A stretch of 64,000 bases of DNA from Aureimonas frigidaquae (lineage in GTDB: Bacteria > Pseudomonadota > Alphaproteobacteria > Rhizobiales > Rhizobiaceae). Made by a program: the position numbers and the translations under genes. Under the pieces are notes generated by a model. It was given only the letters and a program-made list of their open reading frames with translations. It was not told where the DNA came from and ran no database searches. This document shows, piece by piece, positions 29,910-37,508 of this stretch; position 1 is the first letter of the stretch; the number at the start of each line of letters is the position of its first letter. The DNA is taken from the NCBI RefSeq assembly GCF_001463905.1, contig NZ_BBWR01000002.1, forward strand, positions 496,001 through 560,000, read 5' to 3'.

Positions 29910-30344
29910 ATGGCGCTCTACGAGCACGTTTTCCTTGCCCGCCAGGACATCAGCAGCCAGCAGGTCGACGCCCTCGTCGATCAGTATCGCGGCGTGCTGG
30001 AAGCCAATGGCGGCAAGGTCGGCAAGGTCGAGAACTGGGGTCTGAAGACCCTCTCGTACCGCATCAAGAAGAACCGCAAGGCCTATTACACGCTGGTCAA
30101 CATCGACGCCCCTTCCGCCGCGGTGGAAGAGATGGAGCGTCAGATGCGGTTTAACGAAGATATCCTGCGCTACATCACCATCCGCGTCGAAGAGCACGAA
30201 GACGCGCCTTCGGCCATGATGCAGAAGCGTGACGACCGTCCGCGCCGCGGCGACCGCGAAGGCGGCGACCGTGGTGACCGTGGCGACCGCGGTGGAGATC
30301 GTGGCGGCCGTGGCCGTCGCGAGCGCAATGAGGAGGCCGTCTGA
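29910..30344 (+). CDS. rpsF: 30S ribosomal protein S6
   Basis: A primary partner of S18 on the central domain of 16S rRNA. The S6 fold is residues 1-95 ([15 protein letters not shown] through [11 protein letters not shown]). A tail of about 38 residues follows, built of repeated Arg-Gly-Asp units ([12 protein letters not shown]). The ATG at 29910 has GGAAAGG 7 nt upstream. It is 144 aa and overlaps rpsR by one base (TGATG). Confidence 0.96.
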   Translation: MALYEHVFLARQDISSQQVDALVDQYRGVLEANGGKVGKVENWGLKTLSYRIKKNRKAYYTLVNIDAPSAAVEEMERQMRFNEDILRYITIRVEEHEDAPSAMMQKRDDRPRRGDREGGDRGDRGDRGGDRGGRGRRERNEEAV

Positions 30345-30592
30345 TGGTCGATATCGCACAGCTCCCGACCCGTCGCCCGTTCCATCGGCGCCGCAAGTCG
30401 GACCCGTTCGCGGCGAGTGATTCGCCGAAGATCGACTACAAGGACGTCCGTCTTCTGCAGCGCTACATTTCCGAGCGCGGCAAGATCGTCCCTTCGCGCA
30501 TCACCGCCGTCTCGCAGAAGAACCAGCGTGAGCTGGCCCGTGCGATCAAGCGCGCGCGCTTCCTGGGCCTCCTGCCCTACGTCCTGAAGTAA
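30344..30592 (+). CDS. rpsR: 30S ribosomal protein S18
   Basis: Binds with S6 to the small-subunit platform. The conserved block [18 protein letters not shown] and the C-terminal [14 protein letters not shown] are diagnostic. It is 82 aa. It overlaps the rpsF stop, so the two proteins are coupled in translation. A strong terminator follows directly. Confidence 0.97.
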   Translation: MVDIAQLPTRRPFHRRRKSDPFAASDSPKIDYKDVRLLQRYISERGKIVPSRITAVSQKNQRELARAIKRARFLGLLPYVLK

Positions 30593-30600
30593 TCATGCGT

Positions 30601-30636
30601 CGGCGGCGGGCCCGGACGGGTCCGCCGCCGCGTTTT
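30601..30636 (+). terminator. Intrinsic terminator after rpsR
   Basis: A 13-bp stem (30601-30613 with 30618-30630, one G-T wobble) and a GGAC loop, followed by CGTTTT. It lies 9 bases after the rpsR stop and should end or attenuate the rpsF-rpsR transcript before the DUF2232 gene. Confidence 0.85.
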
Positions 30637-30726
30637 GCGCACCCTTCGGCAAGGCGCGTGACCGCAAACTTCCATGCCGAGTTGGGGCCATGCCCCTAAC
30701 TGCGACAAGCAGGACAGCGACACCCT

Positions 30727-31677
30727 ATGCAGAAATCCGCAATCCTCGTTTCCATTGCCGCCGGCCTTGCCAGCGCGCTCCTGTTCGCAGGCCTGATTGG
30801 CCAGGCGGCAGGCGGATTGCTGCTGCCCTTGTTGACCCCCCTCCCCATCTTCATCGCAAGCCTCGGCTGGGGCAGCGTCGCCGGATTCGTCTCCGTCGCC
30901 GTGGCGGCGACCGCCGTCAGCGCGGCCACCGGCTCGCTCATGGTCAGCATCCCGCTGCTGGTCGCCATGGGCATCCCCGCCGCCTGGATCGGCCATCTGG
31001 CGGGCCTGTCGCGCCTGCGCTCCGATATTCCCGCCCCGGCCAATGACGCGCGCCCGGCGCTGGACTGGTATCCGCTCTCACGCATCCTGATGGCGATCGT
31101 CGGCGCGGCCATCGCCGCCTGCGTGATTCTCGGCTGGATCATCGGCTTCAACCCGCAGGAGTTCGGCCCGGTGCTGGCCGAAGCGCTCGGCTCGCAAGCC
31201 GCGCTCGGCCCGGACAGCGAGGCCCAGCTCCAGGAACTCGGCGCGCTGGTGGTCCGGCTCGTGCCCTTCGTGCAGCCGGCGCTGCTCGTTGCCATGCTGG
31301 CCGGCCTTCTCTACCTGGCCGCGGCGCTGACGCGGGCCAGCGGCAAGCTTCCGCGCCCGCGGGACGATATCCCCTCCGCCGCGGGGCTGCCCCGCATTGC
31401 CCTGCCGATCTTTGCCGGCGCCCTGGCCTTTTCCTTCCTGGACGGTCTCGTCGGCCTTCTCGGCGCGGTGGTGGCGGGGGCCTTCGGCATGGCGTTCACG
31501 CTTGTCGGCCTGGCCGCGATGCATCGGCGCACGCGGGGCATGGCGGCGCGCGGGCTGCTTCTCTTCAGCGCCTATGCGGCGATCCTGCTTCTCTCCATTC
31601 CCCTCTTCGCCTTCCTGATTCTGGGGGCGGTCGATGTCGCCCGGTCCGGGACGGCGCCAGAGGGAAAACCATCCTGA
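30727..31677 (+). CDS. DUF2232 multi-pass membrane protein
   Basis: An integral membrane protein of 316 aa with about eight hydrophobic helices, including ILVSIAAGLASALLFAGLI at the start, FVSVAVAATAVSAATGSL, ILMAIVGAAIAACVILGW and LLLFSAYAAILLLSIPLF. The family has no settled function. Its place between rpsR and rplI is conserved in Rhizobiales and similar to related genes near ribosomal or dnaB loci in other phyla. The gene follows a terminator, so it may have its own promoter. rplI follows after 30 nt. Confidence 0.8.
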   Translation: MQKSAILVSIAAGLASALLFAGLIGQAAGGLLLPLLTPLPIFIASLGWGSVAGFVSVAVAATAVSAATGSLMVSIPLLVAMGIPAAWIGHLAGLSRLRSDIPAPANDARPALDWYPLSRILMAIVGAAIAACVILGWIIGFNPQEFGPVLAEALGSQAALGPDSEAQLQELGALVVRLVPFVQPALLVAMLAGLLYLAAALTRASGKLPRPRDDIPSAAGLPRIALPIFAGALAFSFLDGLVGLLGAVVAGAFGMAFTLVGLAAMHRRTRGMAARGLLLFSAYAAILLLSIPLFAFLILGAVDVARSGTAPEGKPS

Positions 31678-31707
31678 TTTTCGGAACAAGACTGAAAGGA
31701 TCCGATC

Positions 31708-32298
31708 ATGGAAGTCATCCTCCTCGAGCGCATCGCGCGCCTTGGCCAGCTCGGCGATACCGTCCGCGTGCGCGACGGCTATGCCCGCAACTACCTTCTG
31801 CCGACGGGCCGCGCCCTGCGTGCCAACGACGCCAACCGCGCCCGCTTCGAAGCGCAGAAGGCTCAGCTCGTCGCCCGTAACGAAGAGCGCAAGAGCGAAG
31901 CCCAGTCGATCGCCGAGCAGCTCAACGGCAAGCGCTTCGTCATCGTCCGCTCGGCCGGCGAGACCGGCCAGCTCTACGGCTCCGTCTCGGCGCGCGACAT
32001 CGCCGAACTGGTGCGTGCCGAGGGCTATGCCATCAACCGCAACGCGGTCGAGCTGAACCTGCCGATCAAGGCCATCGGCCTCCACACGGTGGCCATCGTC
32101 CTGCATCCGGAAGTCGAATCGCGCATCGAGCTGAACATCGCCCGCTCGCAGGACGAGGCAGAGCGCCAGGCCCGCGGCGAGACGCTGACCTCGGCCGACG
32201 CCATCTACGGCCGTGACGAGGACGAAGACCTGGCGGACGAAGACGCCGAGGGCGAAGAGGACGAGGCCGAAACCGAGTCCGACGACGCCCGCGCCTGA
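31708..32298 (+). CDS. rplI: 50S ribosomal protein L9
   Basis: Binds domain V of 23S rRNA and reaches from the L1 stalk region. The N-terminal signature [19 protein letters not shown] and [14 protein letters not shown] is followed by the connecting helix and the C-terminal domain to about residue 150. A 40-residue highly acidic tail ([19 protein letters not shown]) extends it to 196 aa, longer than the E. coli protein but seen in Rhizobiales. AAAGGA precedes the ATG. Confidence 0.95.
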   Translation: MEVILLERIARLGQLGDTVRVRDGYARNYLLPTGRALRANDANRARFEAQKAQLVARNEERKSEAQSIAEQLNGKRFVIVRSAGETGQLYGSVSARDIAELVRAEGYAINRNAVELNLPIKAIGLHTVAIVLHPEVESRIELNIARSQDEAERQARGETLTSADAIYGRDEDEDLADEDAEGEEDEAETESDDARA

Positions 32299-32306
32299 TG
32301 CGCGCC

Positions 32307-32328
32307 GATCGCCCCGTTGCGGGCGATC
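32307..32328. repeat. Perfect 8-bp hairpin after rplI
   Basis: GATCGCCC and GGGCGATC enclose a six-base loop just after the rplI stop. No T-tract follows. It abuts a DnaA-box-like word, GATCCACA at 32325-32332. Confidence 0.55.
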
Positions 32329-32334
32329 CACAGC

Positions 32335-32407
32335 TTATCCACATGCGCAAGGCCGGTCCCGACGGGGCCGGCCTTGCGTGTGCCGGGCCTTCCTCATTTT
32401 TTCCACA
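32335..32407 (+). promoter_or_regulatory. DnaA-box pair upstream of dnaB
   Basis: TTATCCACA at 32335-32343 is an exact match to the DnaA 9-mer consensus. TTTTCCACA at 32399-32407 differs at one base, and GATCCACA at 32325-32332 is a partial third copy, all in the same orientation. They lie in the 238-base gap before the replicative helicase gene. DnaA control of dnaB, or titration of DnaA, is a reasonable inference; the site is too small and too GC-rich for an origin. Confidence 0.5.
32346..32378. repeat. 15-bp hairpin between rplI and dnaB
   Basis: Fifteen base pairs (one G-T wobble) with a three-base GAC loop, lying between the two DnaA boxes. A run of six T's begins only about 18 bases later, so it is an atypical terminator at best. 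It is the most stable structure in this gap. Confidence 0.6.
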
Positions 32408-32536
32408 CAGGTGGAGAAAACCCATGTATTTCGATGGTGAGGATCGTGCCATGGGCATGTTGCGGCCATCGTGTCGGCCTCGCTGACCCGCTAGGGTACC
32501 ATTTTCGACGGCTCGGATCAGGAAAGGGCTTGGCGC

Positions 32537-34018
32537 ATGGCCGATGCGGCGCGCAAGATCGACGAGAACGGCCCCGCCTACCGCGAGGCGCCCTCCAACA
32601 TCGAGGCGGAGCAGGCGCTGCTGGGCGCCATTCTCGTCAACAACGACGCCTATTACATCGTCCATGACTTCCTGAAGCCCGAACACTTCCACGAGCCGCT
32701 GCACCGCGAGATTTTCGGCAAGGCATCGGAAATGATCCGGATGGGCAAGATCGCCAATCCTGTCACGATCAAGACCTTCATGGCCGCGAACGACCGGGTC
32801 GGCGACATCACCATCGCCCAGTACCTGGCCAGGCTGGCGGCCGAAGCCACGACCATCATCAACGCGGCCGATTACGGCCGGGGCATCTATGACCTGGCGC
32901 TGCGGCGCAGCCTCATCCGCATCGGCGAGGAAATGGTCAACGATGCCTTCGATGCGCCGCTGGACCTCGAGCCCAAGAAGCAGATCGAGGAGTCCGAGCG
33001 CAAGCTTTTCGAGCTTGCCGAAACCGGGCGCTATGACGGCGGGTTCCAGGCCTTTTCCGATGCCATGGCACTGGCCATCGAGATGGCCGGCGCGGCCAAG
33101 GACCGCGATGGCGGCCTGTCGGGCATCTCCTCCGGCATCCGGGAGATGGACCGGCGCATGGGCGGGTTGCAGCCTTCCGATCTGATCATCCTGGCCGGGC
33201 GTCCGGCCATGGGAAAAACCTCGCTGGCCACCAACATCGCCTTCAACATTGCCTCCGCCTACGAGCCGGCCGAACAGGCGGATGGCAGCTTCAAAGCCAA
33301 GAATGGCGGCGTCGTCGCCTTCTTCTCGCTGGAAATGTCGGCCGAGCAGCTGGCAACGCGTATCATTTCCGAGCAGAGCGAGGTGTCCTCCTCCAAGATC
33401 CGGCGCGGCAACATCACCGATGCCGAATATGCCAAGCTGGTCGCCTGTACCGAGATGATGCAGCGCGCCCCGCTCTATATCGACCAGACGGGCGGCATCT
33501 CGATCGCGCAGCTTTCGGCCCGTGCGCGCAGGCTGAAGCGCCAGCGCGGCCTGGACGTGATGGTGATCGACTATGTCCAGCTGATGCAGGGATCGTCCAA
33601 GAAGTCCGACAACCGCGTGCAGGAAATCACCGAGATCACCACCGGGTTGAAGGCCCTGGCCAAAGAGCTTTCGGTGCCGATCATCGCCCTGTCGCAGCTG
33701 TCGCGCCAGGTCGAATCGCGCGAGGACAAACGCCCGCAGCTCTCCGACCTTCGCGAATCGGGCTCCATCGAGCAGGACGCCGACGTCGTGCTCTTCGTGT
33801 ATCGCGATGAGTACTACCTGCAGAACAAGGAGCCGAAGGCCGGCACGGAAGAGCATCTGAAGTGGCAGCAGCAGATGAACGAATCACGCGGCAAGGCTGA
33901 AGTCATCATCGCCAAGCAGCGCCACGGCCCGACCGGCACCATCCCCCTGGCCTTCCAGGCGGAGTTCACGCGCTTCACGGACCTTGCGGAAGAATCGCAT
34001 CTTCCGGAACGGTTCTGA
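32537..34018 (+). CDS. dnaB: Replicative DNA helicase DnaB
   Basis: The hexameric helicase that opens the replication fork. The N-terminal DnaB domain starts REAPSNIEAEQALLGAIL. The RecA-like motor has Walker A GRPAMGKTSLA (about 222-232), Walker B with MVIDYVQLM, and the C-terminal LRESGSIEQDADVVLFVYR with DnaB motif 4. No intein is present. It is 493 aa. GGAAAGGG lies 8 nt upstream of the ATG. Confidence 0.97.
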   Translation: MADAARKIDENGPAYREAPSNIEAEQALLGAILVNNDAYYIVHDFLKPEHFHEPLHREIFGKASEMIRMGKIANPVTIKTFMAANDRVGDITIAQYLARLAAEATTIINAADYGRGIYDLALRRSLIRIGEEMVNDAFDAPLDLEPKKQIEESERKLFELAETGRYDGGFQAFSDAMALAIEMAGAAKDRDGGLSGISSGIREMDRRMGGLQPSDLIILAGRPAMGKTSLATNIAFNIASAYEPAEQADGSFKAKNGGVVAFFSLEMSAEQLATRIISEQSEVSSSKIRRGNITDAEYAKLVACTEMMQRAPLYIDQTGGISIAQLSARARRLKRQRGLDVMVIDYVQLMQGSSKKSDNRVQEITEITTGLKALAKELSVPIIALSQLSRQVESREDKRPQLSDLRESGSIEQDADVVLFVYRDEYYLQNKEPKAGTEEHLKWQQQMNESRGKAEVIIAKQRHGPTGTIPLAFQAEFTRFTDLAEESHLPERF

Positions 34019-34056
34019 GCGCGACCGCGCCCAATTTCGCCTGTAACGAGCAGATC

Positions 34057-35184
34057 ATGTCGCAAGCAAGCTTTCGTGGGCGCCGTCCCTTCGTCGAGAT
34101 CGATTCCTGGGCCCTGAAATCCAACTGGCGTTCGCTGGCCATGCAGGCGCCGGACGCCCGCACCGGCGCGGCCGTCAAGGCCGATGGCTACGGGCTCGGC
34201 GGCGTCATCGCCGCCAAGGCGCTGTTTGCCGCGGGCTGCCGGGACTTCTTCGTAGCCTGGGCCGAGGAAGGCGCCGCGATCCGCGAGGCCATGCCGGGCA
34301 AGAACTGCCGCATCTTCGTGCTGCAGGGCCTCGACACCGAGGCTGCCCGCCTGTGCCGCGAGTATTTCCTCATCCCGATCCTGTCCACGCCGGAAGACGT
34401 CGATCTGTGGGCCGTGGCCGAGGGTGCGCGCGACCTGCCAGGCGTCGCCGGCCTGCAACTGGAAACCGGCATGCACCGGCTCGGCCTGAACGATGTGCAG
34501 TCCCGGCGCGCAGCCGAGCTGTCGGCCAGCGGCACGCTGGATCTGGCCCTTGTCATGAGCCATCTGGCCAGCGCCGACGAGCCGGCATCCAGCCTGCCTG
34601 AGGAACAGCTGGGCGAGTTTCGCAAGCGCGCGAACCGCTTTCCCTATGTGGCGCGGTCGCTTGCCAATACGGCGGCGATCTTCCGTGACCCGGCCTTCCA
34701 TTTCGACCTGACCCGGCCGGGCATCGGCCTGTATGGCGGCGCGACGGAGCTCGATCCGAGCGGCGCATTGCGGGCGGTGCCGCGCCTCGTCGGCCATGTC
34801 CTGCAGGTGGCGGATGTAAAGCGCGGCGAACATGTCGGCTATGGCGGGACGGTGAAGCTGAAGCGCGCCGCCCGGATCGCGACGGTGGGCCTTGGCTATG
34901 CCGACGGCTATCCGCGCAGCGCCAACGAACCCGCGCGCACGGACGGCGCGCCCGTGCCGCGCGTCTTCCTGGCGGGCAGTTCCGCCCCGCTGATCGGCCG
35001 CCTGTCCATGGATATGAGCATGGTGGACGTGACGCAGCTCCCCGTGGATGCGGTTCGGCCGGGAACCGAAGTGGAGTTTTACGGCCCGAACGTGCCGATC
35101 GACGAGGTCGCGCAGCGGGCGGGCACCATCGCCTACGAGCTCCTGACCGCCATCGGCACGCGCGTCGCGCGGATCTGGATCTGA
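34057..35184 (+). CDS. alr: Alanine racemase
   Basis: A PLP enzyme making D-alanine for peptidoglycan. The PLP lysine is Lys41 in AAVKADGYGLG, and the second catalytic tyrosine is in HVGYGGT. GLGYADGYPRS and LIGRLSMDMSMVDV are family marks. It is 375 aa. It lies between dnaB and radA, as in other Rhizobiales. Confidence 0.95.
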   Translation: MSQASFRGRRPFVEIDSWALKSNWRSLAMQAPDARTGAAVKADGYGLGGVIAAKALFAAGCRDFFVAWAEEGAAIREAMPGKNCRIFVLQGLDTEAARLCREYFLIPILSTPEDVDLWAVAEGARDLPGVAGLQLETGMHRLGLNDVQSRRAAELSASGTLDLALVMSHLASADEPASSLPEEQLGEFRKRANRFPYVARSLANTAAIFRDPAFHFDLTRPGIGLYGGATELDPSGALRAVPRLVGHVLQVADVKRGEHVGYGGTVKLKRAARIATVGLGYADGYPRSANEPARTDGAPVPRVFLAGSSAPLIGRLSMDMSMVDVTQLPVDAVRPGTEVEFYGPNVPIDEVAQRAGTIAYELLTAIGTRVARIWI

Positions 35185-35189
35185 GCCCC

Positions 35190-36581
35190 ATGGCCAAGGC
35201 GAAGGTCAACTTCATCTGCCAGAATTGCGGCGCGGTCTATAATCGCTGGCAGGGCAAATGCGATGCCTGCGGCGAATGGAACACCATCGTCGAGGAAAGC
35301 CAGAGCGGCGGCATCGGCGGCGGTCCGGCCACGGCCGGGCGGCGCAAGGGCCGCGCTTCGGCCCTGTTCCCCCTGTCGGGCGAAACCGAGGAAGCCCCGC
35401 GCATCGTGTCGGGCATCGACGAGTTGGACCGCGTCACCGGCGGCGGCTTCGTGCGCGGCTCCGCGCTGCTCGTCGGCGGCGATCCCGGCATCGGCAAGTC
35501 CACCCTGCTCATGCAGGCGGCCGCGTCGCTGGCGCGGCGGGGGCACAGCATCGTCTATGTTTCGGGCGAGGAAGCCGTCGCGCAGGTACGCCTGCGGGCG
35601 CAGCGGCTGAAGGCCGCCGATACAAGCGTGCAGCTGATGGCCGAAACCAATATCGAGGATATCCTCGCCACCCTGTCGGCCAACGGCAAGCCGGACCTTG
35701 TCATCATCGACTCCATCCAGACCATCTGGACCGACCTTGCCGATTCCGCCCCTGGTACGGTGACGCAGGTCCGCTCGGCGGCGCAGGCGCTGATCCGCTA
35801 TGCCAAGTCGACCGGTACCGCAGTCATCCTTGTCGGTCATGTCACCAAGGAGGGGCAGATTGCCGGGCCGCGTGTGGTCGAGCACATGGTGGACGGCGTT
35901 CTGTACTTCGAGGGTGAAGGCGGCCACCATTTCCGCATCCTGCGCACCGTCAAGAACCGCTTCGGCCCGACGGACGAGATCGGCGTCTTCGAAATGGGCG
36001 ATGGCGGCCTGCGCGAGGTTCCCAACCCTTCCGAACTCTTCCTGGGCGAGCGGAACGAAAAGGCGCCGGGCGCCGCCGTTTTTGCCGCTATCGAAGGCAC
36101 GCGCCCCGTGTTGGTCGAAATCCAGGCGCTTGTCGCGCCCTCGCCGCTCGGCACGCCGCGCCGCTCCGTCCTTGGCTGGGACCAGCCGCGCCTTGCCATG
36201 GTGCTGGCGGTGCTGGAGGCCCATTGCGGTGTGCGGCTGGCGCAGCATGACGTCTATTTGAACGTGGCGGGCGGCTACCGCATCAACGAGCCGGCAGCGG
36301 ACGTGGCCGTGGCGGCGGCACTCGTATCCTCCCTTGCGCAATCGGCCCTGCCGGCGGACTGCGTCTATTTCGGAGAGGTCAGCCTGTCCGGGGCGGTGCG
36401 GCCCGTGGCCCATGCCAATCTGCGGCTCAAGGAGGCCGAGAAGCTTGGCTTCCGGCGCGCCGTACTGCCGCATTCGGGCACGGACGCGCCGCGCGGCGGC
36501 AGTGTCTCGATCACGGAAGTCTCAGCGCTCGCCGATCTCGTGGCGCGGATCGCCAGCGGTCAGGACAAAAGCAATGCTTGA
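35190..36581 (+). CDS. radA: DNA repair protein RadA
   Basis: A RecA-related ATPase/helicase that drives branch migration during recombination. A four-cysteine zinc finger opens the protein (CQNCGAVYNRWQGKCDACG, residues 10-28). Walker A is GDPGIGKSTLL, the RadA-specific KNRFG motif is in TVKNRFGPTDEIG, and a Lon-protease-like C-terminal domain follows (about 290-450). It is 463 aa. It starts 5 nt after alr. Confidence 0.96.
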   Translation: MAKAKVNFICQNCGAVYNRWQGKCDACGEWNTIVEESQSGGIGGGPATAGRRKGRASALFPLSGETEEAPRIVSGIDELDRVTGGGFVRGSALLVGGDPGIGKSTLLMQAAASLARRGHSIVYVSGEEAVAQVRLRAQRLKAADTSVQLMAETNIEDILATLSANGKPDLVIIDSIQTIWTDLADSAPGTVTQVRSAAQALIRYAKSTGTAVILVGHVTKEGQIAGPRVVEHMVDGVLYFEGEGGHHFRILRTVKNRFGPTDEIGVFEMGDGGLREVPNPSELFLGERNEKAPGAAVFAAIEGTRPVLVEIQALVAPSPLGTPRRSVLGWDQPRLAMVLAVLEAHCGVRLAQHDVYLNVAGGYRINEPAADVAVAAALVSSLAQSALPADCVYFGEVSLSGAVRPVAHANLRLKEAEKLGFRRAVLPHSGTDAPRGGSVSITEVSALADLVARIASGQDKSNA

Positions 36582-36644
36582 TTTTCGCACCATCCGCGAG
36601 TGTAAGACTGGCTACGGAACTGAGCGCCAAGTCCAAGGAACGGC

Positions 36645-37259
36645 ATGACCATCACCCTGCTCGACGTCGCCCTCGTCGTCATCACCCTTATTTCGGCGAT
36701 CCTGGCCATGGTGCGCGGCTTCTCGCGCGAGGTGCTGTCCATCGTCAGCTGGGTCGTGGCCGCCGCGGCGGCTTGGTATTTCTTCCCTCAGCTCACGCCC
36801 TTCACCGCCCAGTATATCGACAATCACACGCTCGCCATGGCGGTCACCGCGCTGGCGATCTTCCTTGTGGTGCTGATCGTCGTCTCGCTGATCACCATGC
36901 ACATCGCCGACTTCATCATCGACAGCCGGGTCGGCGCGGTCGACCGTATCCTCGGCTTCCTGTTCGGCGCGGCGCGCGGCGTCCTCCTGATGGTGGTGGC
37001 GGTCGTCTTCCTGAACTGGCTCAACCCCGACCAGCAGCACCCGCAGATCGCCGATGCGCGCTCCAAGCCCTTCCTGGACGATCTGGGTGCGGACCTCGTC
37101 GGCAGCATGGACGGGCTCGTCCAGTATGTGAACCGGCAGCTCGGACCGCCCCCGGCGGTAGAGACCGAAGCCGTCGGCGCGCAACCGGCGGAAGCACCGG
37201 CCGAGCCGGGATCGGTCGAAGACGCAATCACCGGTGCGCAGCAGCCTCAAGCCAATTGA
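36645..37259 (+). CDS. CvpA family membrane protein
   Basis: An inner-membrane protein of the CvpA (colicin V production) family, whose exact role is unsettled. About four membrane helices are visible: LDVALVVITLISAILAMV, VLSIVSWVVAAAAAWYFF, AMAVTALAIFLVVLIVVSLI, and ILGFLFGAARGVLLMVV. The C-terminal tail is Pro/Ala/Glu rich. It is 204 aa. Its place before purF is conserved widely in proteobacteria. A terminator follows. Confidence 0.88.
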   Translation: MTITLLDVALVVITLISAILAMVRGFSREVLSIVSWVVAAAAAWYFFPQLTPFTAQYIDNHTLAMAVTALAIFLVVLIVVSLITMHIADFIIDSRVGAVDRILGFLFGAARGVLLMVVAVVFLNWLNPDQQHPQIADARSKPFLDDLGADLVGSMDGLVQYVNRQLGPPPAVETEAVGAQPAEAPAEPGSVEDAITGAQQPQAN

Positions 37260-37274
37260 CGTTGCGGCCCGCCT

Positions 37275-37288
37275 GAGGCAAAAGCCTC
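37275..37288. repeat. Small hairpin after cvpA
   Basis: GAGGC-AAAA-GCCTC, a 5-bp stem without a T-tract, 15 bases after the cvpA stop and upstream of a better terminator. Confidence 0.4.
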
Positions 37289-37312
37289 TTGTGGAGAGGG
37301 AAGTCATGAATG

Positions 37313-37344
37313 GGCGCGACACTATCGCGCCTGTTTCGTTTTTC
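37313..37344 (+). terminator. Intrinsic terminator after cvpA
   Basis: GGCGCGA and TCGCGCC pair perfectly around a CACTA loop (37313-37331), followed by TGTTTCGTTTTTC. It should separate the dnaB-alr-radA-cvpA group from purF. The remaining 160 bases before purF show no gene. Confidence 0.8.
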
Positions 37345-37508
37345 AGGTCGCGAATGCGCGGCGGGCCCACCATATGAGCCCGAGGGACCCGCGTGATGGT
37401 GCATCGGGGTCGGTTCGACCGGGCACCGGGCGTTTCCTGCCATAAGCAGGCTCGCCGCCGCGGCAAGCGGACCGCTCCAAGGGCCTTCGAGCCAGGAACG
37501 AGAGTGAC

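Noticed and set aside
32066-33856. A 596-codon open frame antisense to rplI and dnaB
   Set aside because: It runs through the rplI-dnaB gap and both coding regions without a domain; an artefact of GC content.
37405-37425. GGTTCGACC, resembling a tRNA T-loop
   Set aside because: No acceptor, D or anticodon arm can be built around it. No tRNA was found anywhere in the window.
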